Notes under the pieces: generated by a model
Databases searched by the model: none
Seen by the model: only the letters and a program-made list of their open reading frames with translations
What the model was told of the DNA's origin: nothing
Shown: positions 53,762 through 62,646 of the stretch, one piece after another
Layout of the letters: each line of letters opens with the position of its first letter
Numbering within the stretch: the first letter of the stretch is position 1
From: Halorubrum sp. DM2
GTDB lineage: Archaea; Halobacteriota; Halobacteria; Halobacteriales; Haloferacaceae
Assembly (NCBI RefSeq): GCF_901686465.1
Contig: NZ_LR594487.1
Span: 1,113,650 to 1,177,649, forward strand
Reading direction: 5' to 3'
DNA length: 64,000 nt
Made by a program: the position numbers and the translations under genes

Positions 53762-55183
53762 CTGTCCCGTTTCGAGTTGATAAAGTCACCGAGCAGACGA
53801 CTCGACAGAATCCGTCGGCGGCTGATGGATGCTTGAACAGCACATCGTTCTCAGGAAAAGCAACCGATGAGAAGGCGTTAATCCCATATCAGCTTCCCAA
53901 CGTAGACGAGAATCGGATAGGTAGGCGAGTGCCGCCGCTCAAAGCGGCGGCGCTCCAGTCGCCGTGAGACAAATTCAGCCGTAGGATCGTAGCGATGTGT
54001 TCCACCGTGTCCGAATTGTTCGGATCGCTTCCGGCACGCCACCCCGCAGTGGGTGGCGCTGCCGGAACCACTCGACTAACACGTACCCGATCAATGTGCA
54101 GAAAATCTCGAAGAGAACGCCATTCAACGACTGAGAGTGGAAGCTCTCGATATTTGTGTACTGCTTGAGTTCCCGGAAGAGGATCTCGATCATCGTGCGA
54201 AGCGTGTAGATACTCATCACTTCGACAGGCGCGTACGCTGACGACAACGTCGTCAGGTACGCTAGTTCCTCGCCATCAACATCTTCGAAGACGATGCGGC
54301 GGAATTGTTCGCCAGTTTCGGCAAGCTCAATCCGTTCATCACGGAGATATCGTGTTCCCTGCTCGTCGGTAATCTCGACGTCCTGGATGTGTTCCAGGAC
54401 GTCGACACGAGCGTCTGCTTGGAGGAAACAGATGAAGTCCGTTTCACGCTCTTTGAGCTCGCAAAACCGGTCATAATCGAGGTAGCCACGGTCGAAGACG
54501 TGGATTGGCGAGTCGAGGTCTGTAAAGACCTCGACATCGCTTTGGAGATGGTCGAACTGGGTCGGCTCACGCATAACGCCCGGCGTGATCGTGACGCCAA
54601 GCGGGTGCTTGGCGTCGCCATCTACACGCGCGGAAAGGTTGAGATGGAGGCCTTTCTCATCGGGATCAATCACGCGCAGAATCTCGGTGTCAAGACGTTC
54701 ACTTGGAACCGCAACTGACCTAGTGAGATTCAAATTAGTCGCGTCAGTTGCTACAACGGCACGATCAAGCCAGTCAAGTCGCTTCCGTTGGACAGCGCGT
54801 TGATGATAGAGCTGTGGTGAATGAAGCAACTCCAAGAACAGACGAACGACCGCGCGGTAGTCGCGGTCGTTCGTCAACCTAGAGAAAGTCGAGCCAGCCA
54901 TGTACGACAATTCATCATAGATGTCCGTTTTCTCGGCGAGTTCGGCAAGTGAATCAGATGGATTGACTCCTTCAAAAATAGCGACTTTGAGATGGTTGTC
55001 AAAATCGTGTTTTGTGGTGTGTGTCCCGATTTCGAAGTCGTCAGCAATGAACTCGCTGTCGACTGCGTCGAGCAGCGAGTAAAACTCAGCCCCAACAGTT
55101 GATGGAGAAACGCTGTCAGTTTGTGTATTCATTGCTCGGAACTAACGAACTCACATCGAATTTAAATAGTCGAAACGGGACAG
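53762..55183 (-). mobile_element. ISH8-type insertion sequence (IS4 family), complete
   Basis: Flanked by 14-nt perfect inverted repeats CTGTCCCGTTTCGA at 53762-53775 and its complement at 55170-55183. Length 1422 bp with one transposase gene. It interrupts an IS6 copy on its right side (the IS6 sequence continues from 55184) and an unidentified gene fragment on its left. No target duplication joins the flanks, so one side was rearranged after insertion. Confidence 0.9.
53975..55132 (-). CDS. ISH8-type IS4-family transposase
   Basis: A 385-aa transposase with an intact frame. Catalytic elements: first Asp in VVATDATNLNLTRS, second in IHVFDRGYLDYDRF, and the YREK-like region YTLRTMIEILFRELKQYTNI with the Glu. 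It is the typical length for ISH8 relatives. It sits inside intact terminal repeats, so this is the one insertion sequence in the window that looks autonomous and active. Confidence 0.92.
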   Translation of the reverse strand: MNTQTDSVSPSTVGAEFYSLLDAVDSEFIADDFEIGTHTTKHDFDNHLKVAIFEGVNPSDSLAELAEKTDIYDELSYMAGSTFSRLTNDRDYRAVVRLFLELLHSPQLYHQRAVQRKRLDWLDRAVVATDATNLNLTRSVAVPSERLDTEILRVIDPDEKGLHLNLSARVDGDAKHPLGVTITPGVMREPTQFDHLQSDVEVFTDLDSPIHVFDRGYLDYDRFCELKERETDFICFLQADARVDVLEHIQDVEITDEQGTRYLRDERIELAETGEQFRRIVFEDVDGEELAYLTTLSSAYAPVEVMSIYTLRTMIEILFRELKQYTNIESFHSQSLNGVLFEIFCTLIGYVLVEWFRQRHPLRGGVPEAIRTIRTRWNTSLRSYG

Positions 55184-55186
55184 TTT

Positions 55187-55698
55187 TCGATCAGGTTTCG
55201 GTCAGTGTAGTCAACCTGACCGTTCAAGTCTAATCGAGAGAGGGCAGTCCGATAGCCGAACTGATCGACAAGAAACGTGGCGTCGGAGAGATCCTGTTTC
55301 TCACGGAGACCAGCAAGGAACGCAGCCGCCGGATCAGTGCCATGTCGTCCAAACAATTGGACATCGAGAATCAGTTTTGTCTCGATGTCTATTGCGGCAT
55401 AGAGCCAAGACAGCTCCCCGTTGATTTTGATGGCAGTTTCGTCAACAGCGACCCTTGACGGCTTCGCCGTCGGCGGGTCGCCACTGCTATCAGCAACTCG
55501 ATGTACCCACTGGAAGATCGCTTGATGAGAGCGTTCAACGCCGAAGAGACGAAGAATCTCTTGTGTTTCTCTGAGAGAACAGCCGGTCGCGTGGAGTCGG
55601 ACGGCGAACGCCCTGACGGGCGTCGCCGTCCGCTCACGCTCCCAACATTCAAGATTCGCCGTCTCAAGCGTCTCAGTGAGCAGTTCTTGGTTGAGCAT
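55187..55698 (-). pseudogene. IS6-family transposase truncated by ISH8
   Basis: From ATG 55698 the protein appears identical to the first 170 or so residues of the copy at 10557 (MLNQELLTE to VDYTDRNLIE), then ends at the ISH8 boundary. The element's own left end (ending GACAGTGCC at 55754) is intact. The missing C-terminal third is not found on the other side of ISH8. Confidence 0.88.
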
Positions 55699-55859
55699 AG
55701 ACACCAAAACCAACGAACTGCTCACTTCTCAAACTGGCTTAACTTGACAGTGCCGGCTGCGACCCCAACCTGTAAGATACAAGCTATGTATTCACCACGG
55801 CACTGAAACCTATCAGTGTGCGAGGGTTTCAACAAGGCCGACTATACCTATGTTGATTG

Positions 55860-56078
55860 CTACTTATTGTCACTTGATGATGTGTATGCGCGAATGAGGC
55901 TTGGACCATATACTAAGCCGAATCCAACGAGAAATGAAATGGCAAAGATGAGCCCTTGCGCCAAGATCGCCTCCTGCCGACCGATAATGGACTGGATGAC
56001 AACGCCTGTACTACCGGCGAGGAAGGCAGCAATCAACAACATCGCCATCGAGTTGAATGAAGTATTGGGGAACCCCAT
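55860..56078 (-). CDS. Small two-helix membrane protein
   Basis: 72 aa from ATG 56078 (MGFPNTSFNSMAMLLIAAFL). Two hydrophobic helices, about 11-32 and 42-61 (QGLIFAISFLVGFGLVYGPS), separated by a short loop with GRQE; the C-terminus SSSDNK is polar. It may be a real haloarchaeal small membrane protein. There is no recognised family. An alternative start at the internal MAM is possible. Confidence 0.5.
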   Translation of the reverse strand: MGFPNTSFNSMAMLLIAAFLAGSTGVVIQSIIGRQEAILAQGLIFAISFLVGFGLVYGPSLIRAYTSSSDNK

Positions 56079-56212
56079 ATGACACAGAATACATCGCACT
56101 AACAGAAACTATTTGGGAAAAATTATCATCGTATGAATGGCTCACGTCGTATGTGAGCAGCGACAAGTGGACAATTCGCACTCTTCAGCGACCAGCCGTT
56201 TCAGGCGAGAGG

Positions 56213-56276
56213 CTCTGTTGGAATCCTATTCTTCAGACAGTTTCCCGTCTGAAACAGCCGGTCGATGAGATCTGCG
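56213..56276. repeat. Dispersed 64-nt repeat with hairpin, copy 1
   Basis: Closely related to 61697-61760 (a handful of differences). Both contain the stem TTCAGAC / GTCTGAA (56232-56238 and 56247-56253) with an 8-nt loop, in the context CTCTGTTG...CCTATTC...ACAGCCGGTC. It may be the end of a lost insertion element or a small mobile or terminator-like unit. Confidence 0.75.
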
Positions 56277-56339
56277 TATTGCTCAAACAGCTCTTTTCGC
56301 CTCGCATAGTCTTTTGTATGTGAGAGATTGTTATTAAGT

Positions 56340-56873
56340 ATGAAGCGCAGGAGACTGCTGGCCGCTGTCTTTACATCGGTGGCTGGTTTTGCCGGCTGTT
56401 TGAGCAACGCCAAAGAGCAGGAGACTCCAACGACCGCTTCCACTCCACTTTCGGAGTACGGTTGTCCACCGAGTAACTCCTTAGCTGAGCCTGCTATCTG
56501 CTCGCACACCGTTGATACATCATCTACAAGCGTTTATCTTCTCCCGTCGGAAACAACTGGAGATACACCCGCAGGGACTGTTGAGCTGACGCTTCATAAC
56601 GATTCACCGACTGAACTTGAGTTCAATCCCTACGAGTGGTCGATCCTGACGAAGGTATCCTCTGGATGGGAAGCTATTGAGGGAAACTCCTCTGGTAACG
56701 GTCGACTCATTCTCTCCCCCGATGATACTCAGACGTGGGCATTTGATGAGGTCGTAGGATTTATCAACGAGAGTGTGACCGTCGATTCAGGAACTTACGT
56801 AGCAGGAATCCGCGTTCCTAATCCAGAGACTTCTGATTGGGTACGGTGTATTGCCCTGTTTCGGCTCGGCTGA
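56340..56873 (+). CDS. Predicted lipoprotein, function unknown
   Basis: 177 aa. Signal MKRRRLLAAVFTSVAGFAG followed by Cys (lipobox FAGC, twin-Arg-compatible RRR), then a short Thr/Ser linker with a Cys pair (YGCPPSN ... AICSHTVD) and a beta-rich domain (TVELTLHNDSPTELEFNPYE, TWAFDEVVGF, SGTYVAGIRVP). The ATG at 56340 is used because the signal follows directly. It is probably attached to the outside of the membrane. No family recognised beyond a generic haloarchaeal lipoprotein. Confidence 0.75.
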   Translation: MKRRRLLAAVFTSVAGFAGCLSNAKEQETPTTASTPLSEYGCPPSNSLAEPAICSHTVDTSSTSVYLLPSETTGDTPAGTVELTLHNDSPTELEFNPYEWSILTKVSSGWEAIEGNSSGNGRLILSPDDTQTWAFDEVVGFINESVTVDSGTYVAGIRVPNPETSDWVRCIALFRLG

Positions 56874-56957
56874 CTCATCGGAACAGTAGTCAGTAGTTCG
56901 CCTGTATTGAGCGAACGGCTCTATTACCTACAATTATCCAGTGGTCGGGTGACCGAG

Positions 56958-57143
56958 TCAAGAGAGGAATATAAGAATCCCGACAGTAATTATCAGAGGT
57001 CCACCGATCCATCGAACCTGTCGGACTGCCGATTGGGTTGGTGTTGGATCGGTCGCACCACGCAGACGGTCGCGGGCGACGCGCTCTGGGAACAGCATGA
57101 ATAACACACCGGCTCCGACCGCAATTAGTCCGTACAATTTCAT
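56958..57143 (-). CDS. Small membrane protein
   Basis: 61 aa: MKLYGLIAVGAGVLFMLFPE, a polar Arg-rich loop (RVARDRLRGATDPTPTQSAV) and a second helix (IGGPLIITVGILIFLS). Composition and the two-helix hairpin with a positively charged loop look real and resemble small haloarchaeal membrane proteins of unknown role. Convergent with the lipoprotein gene. Confidence 0.6.
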   Translation of the reverse strand: MKLYGLIAVGAGVLFMLFPERVARDRLRGATDPTPTQSAVRQVRWIGGPLIITVGILIFLS

Positions 57144-57396
57144 CCTTTCGCGATAGTCCCTATACTCACAAAGACTTTTTCTCGTCTGGATTGTGGCGCT
57201 ACCGAGATGTGACTTACTGAAGTCGGTGTTTATAGATAATCCAAACTATACTTCGTAAACCCAACTAGGAACGCCATGAAACGACGTATCTCCGGCCAGA
57301 CTGTATTGACCGATCCGTGAGTTCCCTGTATTGAGCACTGTCGAGTGGGTGATTCACCAAAGTAGCTTTTATCATCGGTTATAGTAGCGCTGTCCG

Positions 57397-59067
57397 ATGG
57401 CACCGACACAATCCTCTCGACGTGCTGTGTACCGTCGGGTCGCCCAGACGTCCTACTACGACTGGCCAGCCTATCGTGCCACGCCACTCTACGACCGGAG
57501 TTCGACAGCTGGCCTTGCTGAAGATGTCCGGGTCCTTGCGGCCGTCTGGTTCGACCACGACGCCCACGACTCTATCGAAGCGTTCGTCGCTCACTGGCCG
57601 CTTGCCTACGTCGAATTCGACGCTCACGATCGCTACGCTGGGAGTACGACCTACGAGATGGAGACGCTATTCCGTGGGTTTCTCCTCAAGGAACTCTACG
57701 GGTGGGACCACGAAACGGCACTCTGTTCGTATCTGGAAGACCGACCCTCTCTCCGCCGTCGCCTCGAGTTCGAAACTGTCCCCGACCAGTCGACGCTCTG
57801 GCGGAGTTGGCACTATCGGTTCACCTCCGACCTCCGCGAGTGTATCGAAACTGCCGCGCGGACGATCCTCATCAAGGCGTCCGACGCTGGGGTCTCGGTT
57901 CCACGGACCCCGCCGCGTACAATTCCGCGTCGCCAGACCGATGACGACGAGACGACCGGCCCATCTACGTTCGAACGCAAACAACAGCTCACGACTCACG
58001 TCAGCCACCTCGTCTATCCGGCGTTTTCGCTCGACCGTGCGAATGGCTGTGCTATCCACGAAAACGCGTTTTGGAACCTTCAAACGTATCTCGGCCTTCA
58101 AGAGAACCTCGCTGCCAATGAGGGCGCTCGCAGCTTCCGCTACGACACGACACGCGAGCGGACGCCCCTCGGTCATAATCATCGAGACCAGATACGATCG
58201 CTATCCATCGAGCGCATCCGTGAGATGTATCGCGAGGCTGCCCAGCGACTCGTCAATCGGACGGCCCAGATGCGAAGTCTATACCAGCGTAGCTACATCG
58301 CCATCGACACGACGGAAGCCGACCCGTTCACCGGTGACCGGACGGGCCACGAAGACGAGATCATCGGCACGAAAGAGAAGACCGCCGAGTACGCCTATCA
58401 GTGGGCAACTGTTCAGCTTATCGGTGATTCTGTCCCACTGGTTCTCGACGCACGTCCCATCCGGAAGGGTGACACCCGCTTAGAGATCGTCGAAGACCTC
58501 CTCGATTCGGCAATGGGGCTCGTCAACGTTGACCGCGTGTTCATGGACCGGGAGTTCGACAGCCAGCAGATTCTCGAAGCGATAGCCGACCGGGGGGTCA
58601 CATATGTCGTACCAAAGCGGATGCACACCAGCGAGAAAGCTCAGGCCAAACGATTGCTTCAGCGCGACCAAGACCGCTACGTCACCGACCGCAAACTCCA
58701 CCTTGGTAACAACGAGTGGCACGAGACGACGCTCCAGTACCGTCGGAAGAAGAACTCAGACCGGACGGATTACGGGCAGTACGCCGTGTTCATGACCAAC
58801 GGCAACCCCAGCGCAATCACAGAATATGGGAAACGCTGGGACATTGAGCGCGGCTACAAGTCGATCAAGCGGTTCATGGCAGCGACAACGTCGAAAGATT
58901 TCGTGCTGCGATTTTTCTATTTCGCGTTTGCGTGTCTCCTGTACTCGATCTGGCGGGGGATCGACATGCTGTTCCAGTGTGAGATGGGTGGTGTGTACGA
59001 CCGTGAACCCGTTGTAACGGCGCAGAACACGCTGACATTACTCCGGCAGGAGACAGGGATCGGGTAG
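57397..59067 (+). CDS. DDE transposase, 556 aa, IS4-like
   Basis: A complete frame. The N-terminal half is helical (YEMETLFRGFLLKELYGWDH ... QSTLWRSWHYRF). The catalytic half has first Asp in SYIAIDTTEADPFTGD, second in VDRVFMDREFDSQQIL and a YREK/Glu-like block YGKRWDIERGYKSIKRFMAA. It is longer than most IS4 transposases. I see no clear terminal inverted repeats in the 200 nt either side, so it may be a stranded or host-retained transposase. The family name is uncertain. Confidence 0.8.
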   Translation: MAPTQSSRRAVYRRVAQTSYYDWPAYRATPLYDRSSTAGLAEDVRVLAAVWFDHDAHDSIEAFVAHWPLAYVEFDAHDRYAGSTTYEMETLFRGFLLKELYGWDHETALCSYLEDRPSLRRRLEFETVPDQSTLWRSWHYRFTSDLRECIETAARTILIKASDAGVSVPRTPPRTIPRRQTDDDETTGPSTFERKQQLTTHVSHLVYPAFSLDRANGCAIHENAFWNLQTYLGLQENLAANEGARSFRYDTTRERTPLGHNHRDQIRSLSIERIREMYREAAQRLVNRTAQMRSLYQRSYIAIDTTEADPFTGDRTGHEDEIIGTKEKTAEYAYQWATVQLIGDSVPLVLDARPIRKGDTRLEIVEDLLDSAMGLVNVDRVFMDREFDSQQILEAIADRGVTYVVPKRMHTSEKAQAKRLLQRDQDRYVTDRKLHLGNNEWHETTLQYRRKKNSDRTDYGQYAVFMTNGNPSAITEYGKRWDIERGYKSIKRFMAATTSKDFVLRFFYFAFACLLYSIWRGIDMLFQCEMGGVYDREPVVTAQNTLTLLRQETGIG

Positions 59068-59495
59068 CGACCATCTAAGACTCAGAGGGTGCCCCGACTC
59101 GTGAGCGGCAGCGCTCTCGTGATACTCGGTCAGTTCCCAAAATAGTTTGATGACCGACACGAGAACGCTTCAGAGGCATCGCTCAACCGGTATCCGTGTA
59201 CCGATTCAGTCGAAATCACGCATCCCACACCCGCTAAACCCGCTGTAGTCTCAACTTCCAACCTTTTCGTTAAGTTGCGAACGACACGAAACGTTCACGA
59301 CTTCTTTTTCTCACAACGAATGTCTAACAAAACATGAGGAGATATGCCAAATTCCAGCCGGTTACGTAGTAATCCACTCTTGTATTCGGTTCGACATTGG
59401 ATCCATTACGAGAAACAAGCGTACCCTATCCAATGCCGAAACGACTACAAATTACTATGAGCAAGCAGGACCACCACCACCGTAATTGATACGAC
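59068..59495. other. Intergenic region after the transposase, no gene seen
   Basis: Contains no supportable frame. GTGAGCGGCAGCGCTCTCG near 59100 can pair as a small stem. The part before 59496 is AT-rich and probably holds the promoter of the ribbon-helix-helix gene, but no clear TATA at the usual distance was found. Confidence 0.5.
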
Positions 59496-60155
59496 ATGGA
59501 ACCAATTACACTTCGACTACCATCCGACCTCCTCGAAGAGTTGGATGCTGAATCGGACGAAGCCGGATTCAGTACCCGCTCAGAATACATCCGCCATCTT
59601 CTGTTCAATCGCCCTGACCTCAGTCAACTGGCGGCCATAGAGGGATCGACAGCACCACCTGAGGCTGAACAGATCGAAGAAATTGACCAAACCGTCGGCG
59701 AGCTTACCGAACGAGTTGAAATACTCACGCAACGGGTAACTGAGTTGGAGGGGGAAACCGCTTCTAGAGGCGGAGACTCATCTACATCTCCTGTGAATTC
59801 AACATCGGAGACTCCGTCTACAGCTGGAGAATCGACTACCGAAGAACAATCCGGCGGTGGCCCTCAATCGGAGGAGGGTAACGCAGATCTTGCCGAATTT
59901 GAGCACTGGCTTGAGAGTGACGGTCCACAGAGTGATAACGCTCGCACTGTCTTGCTGGACGCTGCTAGGATTTTAGATGGGCAAGGACCGCTCAAGGCAA
60001 GCGATTTACGACAGCGACTGTTCGACCGGCATCCGGAAGCGTACGATTCTGCCGAAGCACTATGGGCATCAACGGTTGAACGCCTCTATGACGACCTTCC
60101 GGGATTCGACCGACCAGAATACGGGCAGTACACATTCAATCGAGACGATCTGTAG
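59496..60155 (+). CDS. Ribbon-helix-helix (CopG-type) domain protein
   Basis: 219 aa. Residues 1-45 are an RHH DNA-binding domain: PITLRLPSDLLEELDAESDE, then FSTRSEYIRHLLFNRPD. A heptad stretch (about 65-88, VGELTERVEILTQRVTELEG) suggests a coiled coil, followed by a Ser/Thr/Glu-rich linker. The C-terminal domain (about 125-219) is LAEFEHWLESDGPQSDNART, ASDLRQRLFDRHPEAYDSAE and LYDDLPGFDRPEYGQYTFN. It is probably an autoregulatory or plasmid/virus-type regulator. No toxin-like partner directly follows. Confidence 0.8.
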   Translation: MEPITLRLPSDLLEELDAESDEAGFSTRSEYIRHLLFNRPDLSQLAAIEGSTAPPEAEQIEEIDQTVGELTERVEILTQRVTELEGETASRGGDSSTSPVNSTSETPSTAGESTTEEQSGGGPQSEEGNADLAEFEHWLESDGPQSDNARTVLLDAARILDGQGPLKASDLRQRLFDRHPEAYDSAEALWASTVERLYDDLPGFDRPEYGQYTFNRDDL

Positions 60156-60372
60156 AACACCAGTGTCGTCTTGCGATGGTCGTAATCGTTTCACGTATTG
60201 AATTGGCCAAATCAGCACTCATTTTCTACTGAAAGTCCGGTGAGCGATTCGCGCTGTGTATCAGTCACAGCAGTTATGCCAGTGATTCGAGAGCAGTTGA
60301 TTCGGATGTACGGACTCTTCTGTTAATCCCTATGAGTAGCAGAGCAGTTCAGACAATACTGTCCATGGAGCC

Positions 60373-61146
60373 TTACTCATTGGTTTCAGACGAGTATGTT
60401 TCGCCGGGAAGAAACACAGAAAGGTCCGTATCTCGGGTTTCACGGATGAGATTATCGAACCAGCGTCGAACAGACGTGTGTAGTTCTTCTTTTGAATCAA
60501 ATCGATCGTACTGGATATTGTATCCTTTTGGCAACTCGTCAATCGTGGCACTTCCGAATGTCTCGTCAGCGTAGATCGAAACCCGCTGGCCCGGCTTGTG
60601 AGTTGTAGCGGGGTTCCCCCGTCGGAGATGGAACTCACCCAAGATCCCACCTGTCTCGGCTCCGACGCCGGTTGTCAATCCCCCACTGGTGAATAAGAAG
60701 AGCACGGCATCGCTGTGCGCTGCGAATGCCACTGATTGGGCAAGGGGATCCATCCCCGCAATTTCCGGTTCGTCTTCGCCTCGGTTCTCATTCCGTTCCT
60801 TGGCTTGTTGATGCGTGGGGATGTCGATGTCGGTGGCGATGAATGCACGGCAGTTGTGCTCGTGTCTGAGTTCCTCGCAGAAATCCCGGAGTACTTCTTC
60901 CATATTGCTATTTCCGGCAGCATCAATGTGCTTACCCGGATCGAAGAGGGGATCATCCTGGAAGGGAGTACGGAGTTTGTCAGCGTCGTCGTAGGCCTTC
61001 TCCGCGTTGAACGCAGTATACGGCCCCATCACGTAGACCGTGAAGTCGTTATGCGGGCCCAACTTTGGGGCCGTGGGCGCTTGTTCTGCGAGTATATCAG
61101 AGATCGGGCGATCGTTATATCGAAAATTCGTATCGCCATCAAACAT
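60373..61146 (-). CDS. Nucleoside 2-deoxyribosyltransferase-like protein of unknown role
   Basis: 257 aa. A Rossmann-like start FTVYVMGPYTAFNAEKAYDD, helical LRDFCEELRHEHNCRAFIAT, then MDPLAQSVAFAAHSDAVLFL, FTSGGLTTGVGAETGGILGE and FHLRRG. The order GPYTAF ... Asp/Ser ... GVGAETGGILGE is that of the nucleoside 2-deoxyribosyltransferase / SLOG-TIR-like superfamily, where the Glu is catalytic. I recall such genes in haloarchaea as an uncharacterised DUF. It is divergent from the winged-helix gene at 61282, with 135 nt between. A role in NAD or nucleotide handling is an inference. Confidence 0.6.
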   Translation of the reverse strand: MFDGDTNFRYNDRPISDILAEQAPTAPKLGPHNDFTVYVMGPYTAFNAEKAYDDADKLRTPFQDDPLFDPGKHIDAAGNSNMEEVLRDFCEELRHEHNCRAFIATDIDIPTHQQAKERNENRGEDEPEIAGMDPLAQSVAFAAHSDAVLFLFTSGGLTTGVGAETGGILGEFHLRRGNPATTHKPGQRVSIYADETFGSATIDELPKGYNIQYDRFDSKEELHTSVRRWFDNLIRETRDTDLSVFLPGETYSSETNE

Positions 61147-61281
61147 TATCTCACAGGTAACCCTGTCTCGGCAAAAGCGTGGTTATTCCTGCGACGGACC
61201 CATACTGTCAACTAAAAGCAAAGAAATTATTCATTATAGTCGGCAGATTCATATGTATCCACGCTGTACGCGCAAATAACG

Positions 61282-61671
61282 ATGTCCTCGGATTCCACTT
61301 CCACGACGACCGACTCTGATGAGGACGGTCTTGAACAGTACGTGGACGAGCAGCTGTTCAGCGGTAGTATGGGGACGCTCACGGATCATATCGCACGGAA
61401 AGCAGCGCTGGGTGATGGTCGACGATATGCTATCCTGTACTACCTGTGGGATCGTGAGGAAGTCGCACGGAAAGAACTCGCTAAGGCTGTTGACGATCCT
61501 GGATTTGACCTTACTCACCACCTCGGAGAGCTCGTTGATGCTGGCTTGATCGCTCGCGTTGGAGCTCCAGAAGATGGAGATGGTCGACAAACGTTCTACC
61601 GGGTCACACATATTGGACGGCAGGAGATAACGTCTGATGTCCAGAACATCACTGGTTCCGAACCCCAGTGA
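61282..61671 (+). CDS. Winged-helix transcriptional regulator (ArsR-like)
   Basis: 129 aa. An acidic N-terminal tail (STSTTTDSDEDGLEQYVDEQ), then a winged helix: IARKAALGDGRRYAILYYLW, EEVARKELAKAVDDPGFDLT, HHLGELVDAGLIARVGAPED, and wing TFYRVTHIGRQEI. The ATG at 61282 is the first of the frame. It is divergent from the 60373 gene and may regulate it. Ligand and target are unknown. Confidence 0.82.
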   Translation: MSSDSTSTTTDSDEDGLEQYVDEQLFSGSMGTLTDHIARKAALGDGRRYAILYYLWDREEVARKELAKAVDDPGFDLTHHLGELVDAGLIARVGAPEDGDGRQTFYRVTHIGRQEITSDVQNITGSEPQ

Positions 61672-61696
61672 CTACTTCAAACTTAACACACACAGA

Positions 61697-61760
61697 CTCT
61701 GTTGAAACCCTATTCTTCAGACAGTTTCTCGTCTGAAACAGCCGGTCAATGAGAACTGCG
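61697..61760. repeat. Dispersed 64-nt repeat with hairpin, copy 2
   Basis: Second copy of the unit at 56213-56276, same orientation, with stem TTCAGAC / GTCTGAA. It begins 26 nt after the winged-helix stop and could work as its terminator, but the whole-unit similarity suggests a mobile or element-derived origin. Confidence 0.75.
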
Positions 61761-61929
61761 GACGAATCGCTGAGACACCTACCAGTTCTCGGATCTGTTC
61801 TGAAAGCCCTACAAGATGGACAGAGTTCATCGGTCTCTGAATTGAGAAATTCAACGGTCCAGACGATGAGCGGCTGATATCTGGGATCGTGTGGATGGAA
61901 CTATACCTGTGTGTGAAGGAATGTGTGTT

Positions 61930-62421
61930 ATGAATTGGGATCTAATCGATTATCTCGGAGTGTCTCGAAGAGATGTCGGTGCGGGCATAGTGGCGGGTGG
62001 TGCCGCGGTGCTTGGTCTTGTTCTGTTTAACGGCTGGGTCTTGGGAGAGGGCAACAGGCCTCAGGGAGTTATCGCCACTACCATGTTCGTCAACTTTTCG
62101 GCATTTCCCGTCCCGATTATCGCCGTCTGTGTAGCAACCGTCGTGTGGCGTGTGATGCTACCTGATAAGCCGGCACCAGTCCGCGGTGCCTTGGCAGGCA
62201 TCGTTTCGGCACTTGGGACACTGGTTGTACTCGGGGTTTTGCAAGGTGTTCTGCGCTCTCTACGGGCGCTTTCGGTTGGAGCACTCAGTGATGTCGTCTC
62301 AGAGTTCATCGTCACTTTTGCTGTAATCGCTTTCTGGGGGAGTTTGTTTAGTGCCATTCTCATCGCTCCGCTGGGTGTGATCGGTGGATATGGCTACGAG
62401 CGGTACCTAGCCGGAAGATAG
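61930..62421 (+). CDS. Integral membrane protein, four helices
   Basis: 163 aa from ATG 61930 (MNWDLIDYLGVSRRDVG); ATG 61921 would add three residues. Four predicted helices: AGIVAGGAAVLGLVLFNGW, FVNFSAFPVPIIAVCVATVV, ALAGIVSALGTLVVLGVLQG and a long one covering FIVTFAVIAFWGSLFSAILI onward. The C-terminus is YERYLAGR. There is no signal of transporter or enzyme function. It stands alone. No family recognised. Confidence 0.7.
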   Translation: MNWDLIDYLGVSRRDVGAGIVAGGAAVLGLVLFNGWVLGEGNRPQGVIATTMFVNFSAFPVPIIAVCVATVVWRVMLPDKPAPVRGALAGIVSALGTLVVLGVLQGVLRSLRALSVGALSDVVSEFIVTFAVIAFWGSLFSAILIAPLGVIGGYGYERYLAGR

Positions 62422-62646
62422 CGGTATTGTCTGGGTTGCTGCTTCCCGGTCGTTTTCTCCAGTGTACGTTGCCAAACAACCGACCAACATCCCGTCGATA
62501 ACTGAACCGACCTGCTGTATGTTACACGCCAATTCTGATGATCCATTGATTGGTAGCAGATCTCACCGGTCACTGTATCTCCTGAAATGACCGCTCTCTA
62601 CGTCTCAATAACTCTCTTATAGCCAAATCCAAAATATCATACCAAG

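Noticed and set aside
59496-60155. Toxin-antitoxin system with the ribbon-helix-helix protein as antitoxin
   Set aside because: No small toxin-like gene overlaps or follows it, and its long C-terminal domain is unlike typical short antitoxins.
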